DNA of 22,130 nt from JBKEDG01 sp047973085 (GCA_047973085.1 JBKEBI010000018.1:1-22130); one strand, 5' to 3'; shown: positions 1 to 8,280, counted from the stretch's first letter. The notes: a model not told the origin generated them from the letters alone. Translations and numbers: made by a program.

Positions 1-879
1 ACAAATAAATTTAAAGATAAAAATTATAAAAGTTTGTATGAAAGCAATAATGGACAGACCCGTACATATAAGAATTTAGCAAGTAGTATAGACAGTAAAG
101 CATATCAAGCAGTTGGAAGCGCAATGGCTAAAAATCCGTATTTCATAGTTGTTCCATGACATAGAGTCGTAAACAGTAATGGGAAGCTCGGAGGGTTTTT
201 TCACGGAACTAAAATGAAAGAAAAAATGATATTTTTTGAAAAATGTAGAGTGTTTAATGAGCAAATGTATAATAAGTTTAAATTTAGTGAATTTGAAATA
301 AGTAGCTTAAAAAATAATGAAAAACTAAATAAGATGTTTGAAGTTATGGAAATTGAGACAGAGTTGAATGTTTTTTCAAATTTATTTGCATGTATGATTT
401 CAAATATTATTTATCAGCAAGTTGCTTTTAAAGTAGCAAGATACAGCGAAGTAATGCTTTTTGATTATTTACAATATGATGTTAGTCCAGAAGCTATTTT
501 AAAGATAGATGATAAGACTTTTAAAAGATTTAAGATATTTGGAAAAAGAATGGATTATATTAGAAATTTTGCAAATTTTACAGTAGAAAATCAAAGCTTT
601 TTTAGTAATATTGATACATATAGTGAAGAAGAAATTTTTGATATTCTTATAAAAATTCCTGGAATTGGAAACTGGAGTATAGAAATGTTTTTTATTTTTG
701 GACTTACTAAAAATGATATTTTATCATTACAAGATTTAATTATTGTAAAAGGATTAAAAAGGTTATATGGAGAAGTAGACTTAACTGCTGTAAAAGTGGA
801 GATAAATGACTATGCTACAATTACTTCAGTTAATTTATGGAAATTTATTGAAAAGGAATTTTATAAACAAATAAAATAA
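1..879 (+). CDS. Ogt/MGMT-AlkA fusion, 5' partial, with in-frame TGA at the catalytic Cys
   Basis: The frame is already open at base 1, so the 5' end lies outside the window. Codons 20-77 read like the C-terminal half of an O6-alkylguanine-DNA alkyltransferase: TRTYKNLA, KAYQAVGSAMAKNP, then P-x-HRVVNSNGKLGGF, where x should be the methyl-accepting Cys of PCHRV. Here that codon is TGA (157-159, codon 53). The frame continues without another stop into an HhH-GPD glycosylase domain with the hairpin PGIGNW (codons 220-225) and a catalytic-type Asp in LQDLIIVKGL (codon 245), as in AlkA, which excises alkylated bases. The fusion would combine direct methyl reversal with base excision. If TGA simply stops translation, only 214-879 (221 aa, ATG 214) could be made, and that ATG has no well-spaced ribosome binding site. 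The domain calls are firm; whether TGA is a nonsense mutation or a selenocysteine codon is open. Confidence 0.72.
157..202 (+). other. In-frame TGA with a candidate SECIS-like hairpin
   Basis: TGA occupies the catalytic Cys codon. Starting 21 nt after it, 181-189 can pair with 193-201 around a GGA loop (190-192), a 9-bp stem with five G-U pairs. The loop lies 30 nt after the TGA and begins with G, which fits the loose bacterial SECIS description (hairpin shortly downstream, G among the first loop bases). The pairing is weak, and this stretch also encodes the conserved GKLGGF of the family, so the fit could be chance. Confidence 0.25.
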
Positions 880-915
880 TAGCGGAAATTAACTATATTT
901 GAATTTAATAAATTG

Positions 916-960
916 ATATGATATTTCTTGTATATTTTAATATAAGTTGTATCATATTTT
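916..960 (+). terminator. Imperfect AT-rich stem-loop after the repair gene
   Basis: ATATGATA (916-923) pairs with TATCATAT (950-957), with a partial inner stem (CTTGTATATT / AATATAAG) and a short T run. It could be a weak terminator for the upstream gene. The same bases contain a promoter-like TTGTAT (928-933), 16 bp, TATCAT (950-955) that could serve the M28 gene, so the role is ambiguous. Confidence 0.3.
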
Positions 961-995
961 ATGGTTAAATATAAAAAAATTATTTAGGAGGAATT

Positions 996-2585
996 ATGAG
1001 AAATAAAATTATATTTACTTTAGCTTCAATAATAATGTTACTTATGTCAGTAGTGCTTTTAAACCCTTCTGAAATAAAATATGAGCAAATTGATTATGAT
1101 AAATATTATGAAATGCTAGAAGAACTTTCAAAGGAAGAACGTAGTTTAAATCACCCATATCATGATATTTCTAGAGACTATTTGGTAGATGAATTAGAAG
1201 CTCGAGGTTTAGAGGTATCACTGATTAATAGCGAAGAAGATGAAGTTATTTATAAAGATGATGGTGAAGTATTTGAATATGGAGTTTCTAATATTTATGC
1301 AACACTTAAAGCAAATAACCCAAGTGAAAATAAGAAGAATATTGCTTTTGTCTCACATTATGATTCAGCTGTTGGAAGTTATGGTGCAGGAGATGCAGGA
1401 CTTGCTGTAATAAGCTTTTTTGCAGGACTTGATAGTATTATTGAACAAGCGCGTGTAAATGATATTACTATACTAATTACAGATCATGAAGAATCGGGTC
1501 TTATTGGAGCAAACTATATTGCAGATTATCATCCAGAACTTCTAGAACAAATAGATTTTTTATACAACTGGGAATCACGTGGTACAGGTGGAAATGTAAT
1601 ACTTTTTGAAACAACAGAAAATGATTATCAAGCAGTTAAAAACTATTCAAAAGTGGTTAAGCAACAATTTGCTGCTTCATTTGCAACAGCTGTATATGGA
1701 AGAATGCCCAATGGTTCAGATTTTACGGTTTTTAAAGAGTCTGGTGTTGAAGGATTAAACTTTGCTATGATAGAGCAATTTGCAGACTATCACACAAAGC
1801 AAGACCATATTGATAATATACCGAAAGAAACATTTAATAACTATATCAATAATGTTGAACAGTTAATGGTAGATTCTGCAATAAATGATTTTACAATAAA
1901 ATCAACTAGTTCAAGTGTATATTTTAATTATTTTGATAAAGCAATTGTAGTTAATGAATATGTAGTGTCTGTAATGTTAGTAGTTTCAATACTACTACTA
2001 GGATATATTATTTTTATGGAAAAAGACATTGAACTAAAATATGTTGCTTTTACAATACTTGCAGTTATTATTTCATTTATAATAGCAAATCTACTTGCAT
2101 TAATTCCAATTTCAATTTTTGAAAGATTTTCAGAATATAAACCACCGCAAGAAACAGATAAAATAAGATTTGATTTAATTTATAATAACTTTTATGCAAT
2201 TTTCATGTATGCTATATTGCTTGCTTCAATGCTTGGAATAACTAAATTATTTGAAAAGAAAAATCTTATTTCTAGAAGATCAATGTTTATCGTTGCTCTT
2301 ACAATTGGAGTTATATTAGAACTAGTAGTGTTTAAAGCTCTATACGGAGGAGTAATTATCTTTATGATTCCTGTTTTAGTAATGGAAATAGTTTATATTT
2401 TGAGACAAAAAATTAAAACAGAATTAGTAAATTTACTTTTAATTCTTATTTTAATTCCAGTATTTTATCCAATAGTTTACTATATTTATATTGCACTTAC
2501 TGTGAATGCATATGCTATTTTAATTAATGTGCTGGTAATTTTCACATTATTCTTCATGCATTTACATTTAAATAATGAAAAATAA
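996..2585 (+). CDS. M28-family zinc peptidase with C-terminal membrane domain
   Basis: This 529-aa protein has one N-terminal hydrophobic anchor (about residues 5-22), an M28 aminopeptidase-like domain (about 35-300) and roughly seven hydrophobic segments from about 310 to the end. Probable zinc and catalytic residues are H121 in SHYDS, D133 in GAGDAG, E165/E166 in DHEES, E193 in NWES and H266 in DYHTKQD, the spacing expected of M28. The soluble domain is probably extracytoplasmic and the C-terminal half forms a multipass membrane domain. M28 enzymes usually remove N-terminal amino acids; the substrate here is unknown. A strong TTAGGAGGAATT site sits just before ATG 996. The glyoxalase-like gene follows after 35 bp and is probably cotranscribed. 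Domain assignment is confident; topology and substrate are inferred. Confidence 0.82.
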   Translation: MRNKIIFTLASIIMLLMSVVLLNPSEIKYEQIDYDKYYEMLEELSKEERSLNHPYHDISRDYLVDELEARGLEVSLINSEEDEVIYKDDGEVFEYGVSNIYATLKANNPSENKKNIAFVSHYDSAVGSYGAGDAGLAVISFFAGLDSIIEQARVNDITILITDHEESGLIGANYIADYHPELLEQIDFLYNWESRGTGGNVILFETTENDYQAVKNYSKVVKQQFAASFATAVYGRMPNGSDFTVFKESGVEGLNFAMIEQFADYHTKQDHIDNIPKETFNNYINNVEQLMVDSAINDFTIKSTSSSVYFNYFDKAIVVNEYVVSVMLVVSILLLGYIIFMEKDIELKYVAFTILAVIISFIIANLLALIPISIFERFSEYKPPQETDKIRFDLIYNNFYAIFMYAILLASMLGITKLFEKKNLISRRSMFIVALTIGVILELVVFKALYGGVIIFMIPVLVMEIVYILRQKIKTELVNLLLILILIPVFYPIVYYIYIALTVNAYAILINVLVIFTLFFMHLHLNNEK

Positions 2586-2620
2586 AATGTTAATACATAA
2601 TTTAAAAAATGGAGGGAAAT

Positions 2621-2986
2621 ATGAATATTAATTGGATTACAATAAAAGTTAATGATCTTGAAAAATCAAAGCAATTTTATAATAAATATTTAGGTATGAA
2701 GGTTGAGTCAGAATTTTCAGTAAATGAGTTTATAAATATTGTATTTTTTGAAGCAAAAAATGGTATAAAAATTGAACTGATCCATGATAAGAATATTGAT
2801 GATGTTAAAATAGATACAAATAGTAATATATCAATAGGGATTACATCACATAGGTATTACGAGTTGCTTTCTCATGCAAGAGAAACAAATATTATTACAA
2901 TAGAGCCCACTATATTAGGTGGAGGTTTGGAATGTTTTTTTGTCAGTGATCCTAATGGAGTAGGAATACAGATTATAAAACCATAG
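2621..2986 (+). CDS. Glyoxalase/bleomycin-resistance (VOC) fold protein
   Basis: This small protein of about 121 aa has the VOC signature: an N-terminal strand followed by NDLEKSKQFYNKYLGMKV, a central IKIELIHD carrying the usual acidic metal-ligand position, and a C-terminal SDPNGVGIQII. VOC proteins include glyoxalase I, fosfomycin and bleomycin resistance proteins and dioxygenases; nothing here picks one. The usual first-strand His is absent (WITIKVND), so metal binding may be altered. I chose ATG 2621 over the in-frame ATG 2609 because GGAGGG (2611-2616) is well spaced for 2621 and would lie inside the longer reading. It is probably cotranscribed with the M28 peptidase, and a good terminator follows. 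Confidence 0.78.
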   Translation: MNINWITIKVNDLEKSKQFYNKYLGMKVESEFSVNEFINIVFFEAKNGIKIELIHDKNIDDVKIDTNSNISIGITSHRYYELLSHARETNIITIEPTILGGGLECFFVSDPNGVGIQIIKP

Positions 2987-3044
2987 AGATGATGTAGGAT
3001 AAAAATATGCATTATTATATGTAATAGAATATTATACAACTGAG

Positions 3045-3076
3045 ATACATACATTAATTTTGTATGTATTTTATTT
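3045..3076 (+). terminator. Rho-independent terminator after the VOC gene
   Basis: ATACATACA (3045-3053) pairs perfectly with TGTATGTAT (3061-3069) around a 7-nt loop, and TTTATTT follows. The 9-bp stem plus T-rich tail closes the M28/VOC unit and separates it from the CRISPR locus. Confidence 0.7.
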
Positions 3077-3321
3077 AAGAAAATACATGATAAGTATAAA
3101 AATTGAGGAGTCAGCTATATATGTTCTTAATGGTACATTCTTTATTCAACCATCATATATAATTAATAACTGATTGCGTGGAACTAAGTATATATCAATT
3201 TATATGAGTGAAACCTTTCTCTTAAATATATTTTATTACGATATATCGTAATAAATATATTTTTATACACTTTTGTTTCGTTATATCGTAATAAACTTTA
3301 CTTAGAAGTTTGTAAATGCTA
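3077..3321. other. Intergenic stretch ahead of the tracrRNA
   Basis: There is no convincing gene here. The stretch holds an 18-bp palindrome and a 20-bp imperfect direct repeat (next entry). It also holds a possible 13-codon ORF (3121-3162) with GAGGAG 10 nt upstream, and a small inverted repeat AAACTT (3294-3299) / AAGTTT (about 3306-3311). I see no sign of a second antirepeat. Confidence 0.5.
3224..3295. promoter_or_regulatory. Palindrome plus phased half-site upstream of tracrRNA (candidate operator)
   Basis: ATTACGATATATCGTAAT (3235-3252) is a perfect palindrome that extends imperfectly to about 38 bp (3224-3262). The right half recurs exactly 40 bp downstream: 3236-3255 and 3276-3295 match at 18 of 20 positions and share TATATCGTAATAAA. 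The block lies just upstream of the tracrRNA promoter. The symmetry and repetition suggest a protein-binding site, possibly an operator; no cognate regulator is visible in the window. Confidence 0.5.
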
Positions 3322-3350
3322 TGGACATTTAAATTTATTTATAGTATAAT
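3322..3350 (+). promoter_or_regulatory. tracrRNA promoter
   Basis: TGGACA (3322-3327), 17 bp, then TATAAT (3345-3350): 5 of 6 and 6 of 6 matches to the vegetative consensus with ideal spacing. Transcription would start near 3357, exactly where the 5' hairpin of the tracrRNA begins. Confidence 0.8.
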
Positions 3351-3356
3351 TAACTT

Positions 3357-3440
3357 GAGACGACGGTCTCTAGTCTATTAAAAGTTATTACGATTCCGTA
3401 TTAAGTCGTAATGACGTCCGGGCCTTTGAGCCCTTTTTTT
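3357..3440 (+). ncRNA. tracrRNA (about 84 nt)
   Basis: This is the trans-activating CRISPR RNA that base-pairs with crRNA repeats and holds the guide in Cas9. It begins with a 5-bp hairpin GAGAC-GACG-GTCTC (3357-3370). The antirepeat (3371-3402) matches positions 5-36 of the + strand repeat at 27 of 32 bases, with mismatches clustered at the usual central bulge. A short nexus-like stem GTC-GTAAT-GAC (3405-3415) follows, then terminator GGGC-CTTTGA-GCCC with seven T (3420-3440). It sits 111 bp upstream of cas9 on the same strand with its own promoter. An alternative 7-bp stem, ATTACGA (3387-3393) / TCGTAAT (3406-3412), would compete with both antirepeat pairing and the nexus. Identity is confident; exact ends are inferred. 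Confidence 0.87.
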
Positions 3441-3521
3441 GTGCTTCACTATCAATTATTATATTGTTAAAATACTAGTTGTAATTATATCAATAATTAT
3501 CTGTAAATTAATTTAAATAAG

Positions 3522-3530
3522 TGTTATAAT
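3522..3530 (+). promoter_or_regulatory. cas9 extended -10 promoter
   Basis: TGTTATAAT (TGn plus TATAAT at 3525-3530) has only a weak -35 (TGTAAA, 3502-3507). The start near 3537 would leave a very short leader containing AAAGGAGG (3537-3544) just before ATG 3552. It lies downstream of the tracrRNA terminator, so cas9 has its own promoter. Confidence 0.6.
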
Positions 3531-3551
3531 TTAATTAAAGGAGGATAAACA

Positions 3552-6500
3552 ATGAAATATACTTTAGGTTTAGATTTAGGAATAACTAGTATTGGTTGGG
3601 CAATGATAGGTTTAGATGACGATGGAAACTCTACTCATATCATCGATGCTAATGTAACAACTCTTGAGTCAATAGAGGATGATAAGGGAGAACTTAAAAA
3701 TGTTGAGAGAAGAACTGCAAGAGGAATAAGAAGGACAATTAGAAGAAGGGCATATCGTGTTGCAAGAGTGAAAGACATTTTAAAAGATATTGATGTAAAT
3801 GTAGATGGATTATATAATATAAAATCTAAGAAGCAATATAATCCTTATTATTTAAAAGTAAAAGGTCTTAATAATGAACTTACTAAAGAAGAACTTTCTA
3901 TATGTTTAATTCATTATGCAAAGCATCGTGGTTTTAAGTCAAATAGAAAAGATAAGTCTGTTTCAGATGAAGGAGATTTACTTACGAGCATAAGTGAAAA
4001 TAAGACGTATTTAATTGAACATAACCTTACTGTATCACAGTTTTTATATGAAAAATATATTGAATCTAATGGAAGTAATAAAATTAAAAATACTACTGGA
4101 AATTATCAATACTTATTTGATAGAGAAACATATTTGGAGGAAATAGAAATTCTTCTTAAAAATCAAGTTAAAACAGGAGTCGTCACAGAAGAATTCAAAG
4201 AAAAGTTTATTAAAATATGGGAGTCTCAAAGAGATTTTAGTGAAGGTCCTGGAGAACCTAGTGAATATGCAGTCGATTTTTCTAAAACTTTTGGTTATTG
4301 TAAGTTTCCAATAGATGGAGTAGAGCAATTACGTGCTCCTAAATGTGCTCCTACTACTGAAATCTTTACTTTACTTCAAAAATTAACTAATATTAGATAT
4401 GTAGTTATGGAACAATTAGATGAGATAGAAGAAAAAGAAAGTAAGGCTGCTAAAAAAAGAGAATACAAGCGCTTAAGTGCATCGAATGTTGAGAGTATTT
4501 TATCTAAAGCAAAGGATAAAGCATCTTTAACATACGGCGATATTGATAAAATTTTAGGTGGAGACATTATTTTTCAAGGATTGGACTTACCAACTAAGAA
4601 ATTTAATGAATTAGTTTTTAAGTATAAAGAAGCTAACAAAATATCTAAAGAGGATAAGATTGATTTCAAAGATGAAAGTTTTATAAAGTTATTGAATGCG
4701 GAAAAGAAAAAGATTGTGGTTGGTAAGCTTACTAACTTTCATAGTATAAAGAAAGTATTTAAAGACAATGGACATGAAAATGATTTTTTAGCTATGCCAC
4801 TAGAATATCTAGATGATATTGTTACTGGACTTACGTTTTATAAGACAGAGAATAAGATTAATAATTATTTTTGCCAAGAAGGAAGTCAAGAATTTAGTGA
4901 ACTTGATTGGAATTTATATCCAGAAATAGTTAATAATGTAATTCCTAAAATAAAAACTTTTAATGAATCAGCAAGCTTGTCATTAAAACTTATGAGAAAA
5001 TTAAATCCTCTATTAATTGAAGGAAATGATTATTATGAAGCAATGGAGAAGCTGGGTTATGATCATTATGCTCCTGCGGTTGAAAGAGAAAAGTCAGAAT
5101 TGCTCCCTGATATGTCAATAGTAATTAATGATTTTCCCAATGAGCTAACTAATCCACGTGTCTCAAGGGTCTTATCTGCAACTATGGCATTGATAAATAG
5201 TTTGATCAAAAGATATGGTAAACCAACTAACATCCACATAGAAACAGCAAGAGATATTGCCAATAAGAGAAATAAGCGTGGGCAAATATTTAATGAAAAC
5301 ATGAACAATTATGAGTATAATCAACGTTTAAAATATACAATAGCGAATGAGTTAAAGGTAAAGAGTATTGATAAAGTTAGCAAAGATGATGTAGAGAAAC
5401 TAAAACTATTTTATGAACAAAATGAATATTGTATGTATTCTTTTGAAAAAATTGATATCGATAAACTTTTCTCTACAGATGTTCAAGTTGACCATATAAT
5501 ACCTTATTCAAGGTCTTTTAATAATAGTTATAGTAATAAAACACTGGTTTTAACTAAATACAACCAAGACAAGAGAAATAGAACTCCATATGAATATTTC
5601 AAACAAGATAGAAGTGAGGATTATAGTAAATTCGTAAATAGTGTTGAAAGTAATTTTAAAATTAGTTCTCCTAAAAAGAAGAATTATTTAGCATCAGAAA
5701 TAACGGAAGAATTTAAAACTAGAAGTTTAAATGATACAAGTTATATTACGGAATACTTAATTAAGATTTTAAATACATATATGGAAGTGGATGGAGATGT
5801 GGTGGGTTACAAAGCTGGTATAGTAAATTCACTGAAAAAATCTTGGGATTTACAGTATTTAACTCATTCTTTAATTAACTCTGAATATTCAAGTAGAGAT
5901 GTGTCGAAGTATGTTGGGTATAAACTAGAAAAAGATTACTTAAAGTTTGAATTTGAGAATAACCTTGTCGACAAAAACATTGTATTAGAATTAAAGCGTG
6001 CTAAAATAATTGAGAAGACTCCAAAAGAAATTGTTGAACTAGATAATGCATTAGAGGAAGTTTTAAAAAATCCGGAATTTCTACTGGAATTAGATCAAAT
6101 AATGCTAGCTAAAGATGAAGGTAAAAGAACAGTATATAATATGTATATGGAAGTGGTTAAGACTGAAAGTCTGAATCAATATTTGAAGAATAAGTATATT
6201 CTTATAATGAATCAAATTAAAATTGATTATGATAAGGCACAAATAAAAAAAGATAGAGATAATCATCTTCACCATGTGTTAGATGCTGCTTGTGTAGGAG
6301 TCTTAAATAGAAAATTTGAAAAAGCTGTTACAAGTTTCTATCAAGAGATGGAAGAAATAAAAATTGAAGCAAAAAAAGAATTTGATAATAACAGACAATA
6401 CACAAATAAAATGTCTGGAACAGTTGTAAATAACTTTGAAGCATTAAACAATGATATAGATAATATGTGGTATGACCAGTTTCCAAAACCATATAAGAAT

Positions 6501-7355
6501 TTTGACTTGGAAGTTAAACTTAGGATATACGAGCAAGATGATAAGAAACAGAAAGAACGTTTTGGTGTGATGTTTAATGATAGTTATGAAAGAAATATAA
6601 GACCGGTTTTTCCTGTGTACAAAGGTATAAAAAGAAAAACTATGAAACTTCATAAAGAAACATATTATGGTAGCATGAAATTTGAAGATGGAGAATTTTT
6701 AACAAAGAGAGTAGATGTAAATACAATTACAACTAAAAACATTGAAAAAATTGTTGAGATTAAAAGAGGGAATAAACAGTTAAAAGAAATCATTACAAAT
6801 TGGCTTGCAAATAAACAAACAGAGTATCCTATGCTACCAAATGGAAGACCAATAAAGAAAGTTAAAATGATTGATAAGACAATTGATAAATCAATTCAGA
6901 TTGCAGAAGGTAAATATGTGGGGGTTGACAAAGTTGCAAGAATTGATATTTACAAGTCACCAAACGATGAAAAATTGTACTTTGTACAGAGAAATCCAAT
7001 TTCATTAAATGCTGAAATGAATGGAGAAGATTTTGCGATACAGTTATGGTGGGGACAAGGTAAAAATGTTAAAACAATGCTCTTTTCTGAACTATCTAAC
7101 TACACATTATATAAGAAAATATATCCAAGACAATTAATCTACTTGAGAACTAAAGATGGTGAATCTTATTGTTATGCAAGTGGATTTACAAGTGGTATGT
7201 TTGAAGTTAAATCTGTACTTGGAGACGGACAAGATTTAATTGACAATAAGGTAAGTGGAAAAGTGAAGGAAAGATATCAAATCACTATATCAACGATTAA
7301 ATCAATCGATAAAGTATCAATAAATAATTTAGGAGAGATAGGCAAACATTTTTAG
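3552..7355 (+). CDS. cas9: Cas9 RNA-guided DNA endonuclease, type II CRISPR effector
   Basis: This 1267-aa protein has full Cas9 architecture. RuvC-I is GLDLGITSIGWA with D8; the arginine-rich bridge helix spans about 51-74; a helical recognition lobe includes HYAKHRGFKSNRK. RuvC-II is IHIETARD with E564; HNH is QVDHIIPYSRSF with D647/H648 and SNKTLV downstream; RuvC-III is HLHHVLDA with H908 and D911. The C-terminal region (about 1050-1267) should be the PAM-interacting domain. All nuclease residues are present, so the enzyme looks active: HNH cuts the guide-paired strand and RuvC the other. HNH is preceded by YCMYS instead of a CxxC pair. Length falls between compact II-C and large II-A enzymes. 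It is followed by cas1 across a hairpin. Confident identification; subtype uncertain. Confidence 0.96.
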   Translation: MKYTLGLDLGITSIGWAMIGLDDDGNSTHIIDANVTTLESIEDDKGELKNVERRTARGIRRTIRRRAYRVARVKDILKDIDVNVDGLYNIKSKKQYNPYYLKVKGLNNELTKEELSICLIHYAKHRGFKSNRKDKSVSDEGDLLTSISENKTYLIEHNLTVSQFLYEKYIESNGSNKIKNTTGNYQYLFDRETYLEEIEILLKNQVKTGVVTEEFKEKFIKIWESQRDFSEGPGEPSEYAVDFSKTFGYCKFPIDGVEQLRAPKCAPTTEIFTLLQKLTNIRYVVMEQLDEIEEKESKAAKKREYKRLSASNVESILSKAKDKASLTYGDIDKILGGDIIFQGLDLPTKKFNELVFKYKEANKISKEDKIDFKDESFIKLLNAEKKKIVVGKLTNFHSIKKVFKDNGHENDFLAMPLEYLDDIVTGLTFYKTENKINNYFCQEGSQEFSELDWNLYPEIVNNVIPKIKTFNESASLSLKLMRKLNPLLIEGNDYYEAMEKLGYDHYAPAVEREKSELLPDMSIVINDFPNELTNPRVSRVLSATMALINSLIKRYGKPTNIHIETARDIANKRNKRGQIFNENMNNYEYNQRLKYTIANELKVKSIDKVSKDDVEKLKLFYEQNEYCMYSFEKIDIDKLFSTDVQVDHIIPYSRSFNNSYSNKTLVLTKYNQDKRNRTPYEYFKQDRSEDYSKFVNSVESNFKISSPKKKNYLASEITEEFKTRSLNDTSYITEYLIKILNTYMEVDGDVVGYKAGIVNSLKKSWDLQYLTHSLINSEYSSRDVSKYVGYKLEKDYLKFEFENNLVDKNIVLELKRAKIIEKTPKEIVELDNALEEVLKNPEFLLELDQIMLAKDEGKRTVYNMYMEVVKTESLNQYLKNKYILIMNQIKIDYDKAQIKKDRDNHLHHVLDAACVGVLNRKFEKAVTSFYQEMEEIKIEAKKEFDNNRQYTNKMSGTVVNNFEALNNDIDNMWYDQFPKPYKNFDLEVKLRIYEQDDKKQKERFGVMFNDSYERNIRPVFPVYKGIKRKTMKLHKETYYGSMKFEDGEFLTKRVDVNTITTKNIEKIVEIKRGNKQLKEIITNWLANKQTEYPMLPNGRPIKKVKMIDKTIDKSIQIAEGKYVGVDKVARIDIYKSPNDEKLYFVQRNPISLNAEMNGEDFAIQLWWGQGKNVKTMLFSELSNYTLYKKIYPRQLIYLRTKDGESYCYASGFTSGMFEVKSVLGDGQDLIDNKVSGKVKERYQITISTIKSIDKVSINNLGEIGKHF

Positions 7356-7364
7356 TTTGCCTAT
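7338..7364 (+). promoter_or_regulatory. 10-bp hairpin between cas9 and cas1
   Basis: ATAGGCAAAC (7338-7347) pairs perfectly with GTTTGCCTAT (7355-7364) around ATTTTTA, which overlaps the cas9 stop codon, and is followed by TTTTATTATG. It may be an attenuator or terminator that lowers cas1-cas2 expression relative to cas9. Alternatively it may bridge the cas1 ribosome binding site: AGGAGAG (7331-7337) directly abuts the stem and ATG 7372 lies 7 nt beyond it. The linear distance of 34 nt would be far too long without folding. Confidence 0.62.
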
Positions 7365-7371
7365 TTTTATT

Positions 7372-8280
7372 ATGAGTTTTAGACAAGTGGTAATTAGAAA
7401 GTCAGAAAAAATAAGACTTTCTAATAATAATTTATGTGTAGTTAATAATGAAAAAGAAGTGAAAATCCCACTGGAAGATATTTTTATAGTATTAATTGAA
7501 GATCCTAATACAATTATTACTACTAATATAATAAGTAAATGTGTTGATAATAGAATTTGTATAATTACATGTGATGAAAAGCATTTACCATGTGCAATGA
7601 TAACAGGATACAACCAGCATCACAGAGCATTACATGTAATGCATTCACAGTTGAATCAAACCTTTGAAATGAAGTCACAAATTTGGAAACAGCTTATAAA
7701 ATCAAAAATATATAATCAGTATTTAGTTGCCAAATATACAAGTAATGTTGAAAAGGATACAGAATTACTAAAAGAATACACGACAAATGTTAAAGATGGT
7801 GATATAGATAATAGAGAAGGGATTGCAGCAAAAGTCTTCTTTAAGAGCGTATATGGTACAGAATTTATTAGATTTTATGATGATGGTATTAATCATGCAA
7901 TGAATTATGGATATACGATTATAGCTTCAGCAATTACAAGAGAGTTAATAGCTTATGGTATAGATCCTAAATTTGGAATATGGCATGATAGTAAAGCAAA
8001 CTCATTTAACTTAAGTTACGATATTGTTGAAGTATTCAGACCATTAGTAGACTATTGCATTTATGAAAATATGCATAAAATAGAAAATGAATTAACGTTA
8101 GAAATGAGAAAGGAATTGATTAAGTTGTTAAACGTTAGAGTTGATTTGGAAGGTAAAATGCAAACAGTACAATATTGTATAACTAGAATTGTTAAAAGTT
8201 ATGTGGGAGTAATTGAAGGAAAGAGAAATGACTTAGTATTACCTAAAATAGAGAAAGTTGATTTTTATATCAGTGAGTAA
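7372..8280 (+). CDS. cas1: Cas1 spacer-integration nuclease
   Basis: Cas1 forms the integrase complex with Cas2 that inserts new spacers next to the CRISPR leader. From ATG 7372 the protein has 302 aa. It shows the type II Cas1 pattern: an N-terminal beta domain (RQVVIRKSEKIRLSNN), DEKHLPCAMITGYNQHHRA, and a helical catalytic domain with NREG (E149), GIWHD (H205) and YDIVEVFRPLVD (E220) as probable metal ligands. I prefer ATG 7372 over the upstream TTG (7357), which lies inside the hairpin; with this start the catalytic residues also fall at the numbers I recall for streptococcal type II Cas1. No ribosome binding site is correctly spaced in the linear sequence; see the hairpin entry. Its end overlaps cas2 by 8 bp. 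Confidence 0.93.
   Translation: MSFRQVVIRKSEKIRLSNNNLCVVNNEKEVKIPLEDIFIVLIEDPNTIITTNIISKCVDNRICIITCDEKHLPCAMITGYNQHHRALHVMHSQLNQTFEMKSQIWKQLIKSKIYNQYLVAKYTSNVEKDTELLKEYTTNVKDGDIDNREGIAAKVFFKSVYGTEFIRFYDDGINHAMNYGYTIIASAITRELIAYGIDPKFGIWHDSKANSFNLSYDIVEVFRPLVDYCIYENMHKIENELTLEMRKELIKLLNVRVDLEGKMQTVQYCITRIVKSYVGVIEGKRNDLVLPKIEKVDFYISE

Noticed and set aside
157..159. TGA as tryptophan (Mycoplasma-type code)
   Set aside because: Tryptophan is TGG throughout cas9, parE, parC and the rnf genes, and rnfA and cas2 end properly at TGA. Trp would also not restore the methyltransferase active site.
3121..3162. 13-codon ORF with GAGGAG upstream, possible leader peptide
   Set aside because: It is too short to distinguish from chance in AT-rich DNA, and the tracrRNA promoter and terminator separate it from cas9.
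7357..7371. TTG 7357 as the cas1 start
   Set aside because: It lies inside the hairpin with no usable ribosome binding site; ATG 7372 fits family length and residue numbering better.
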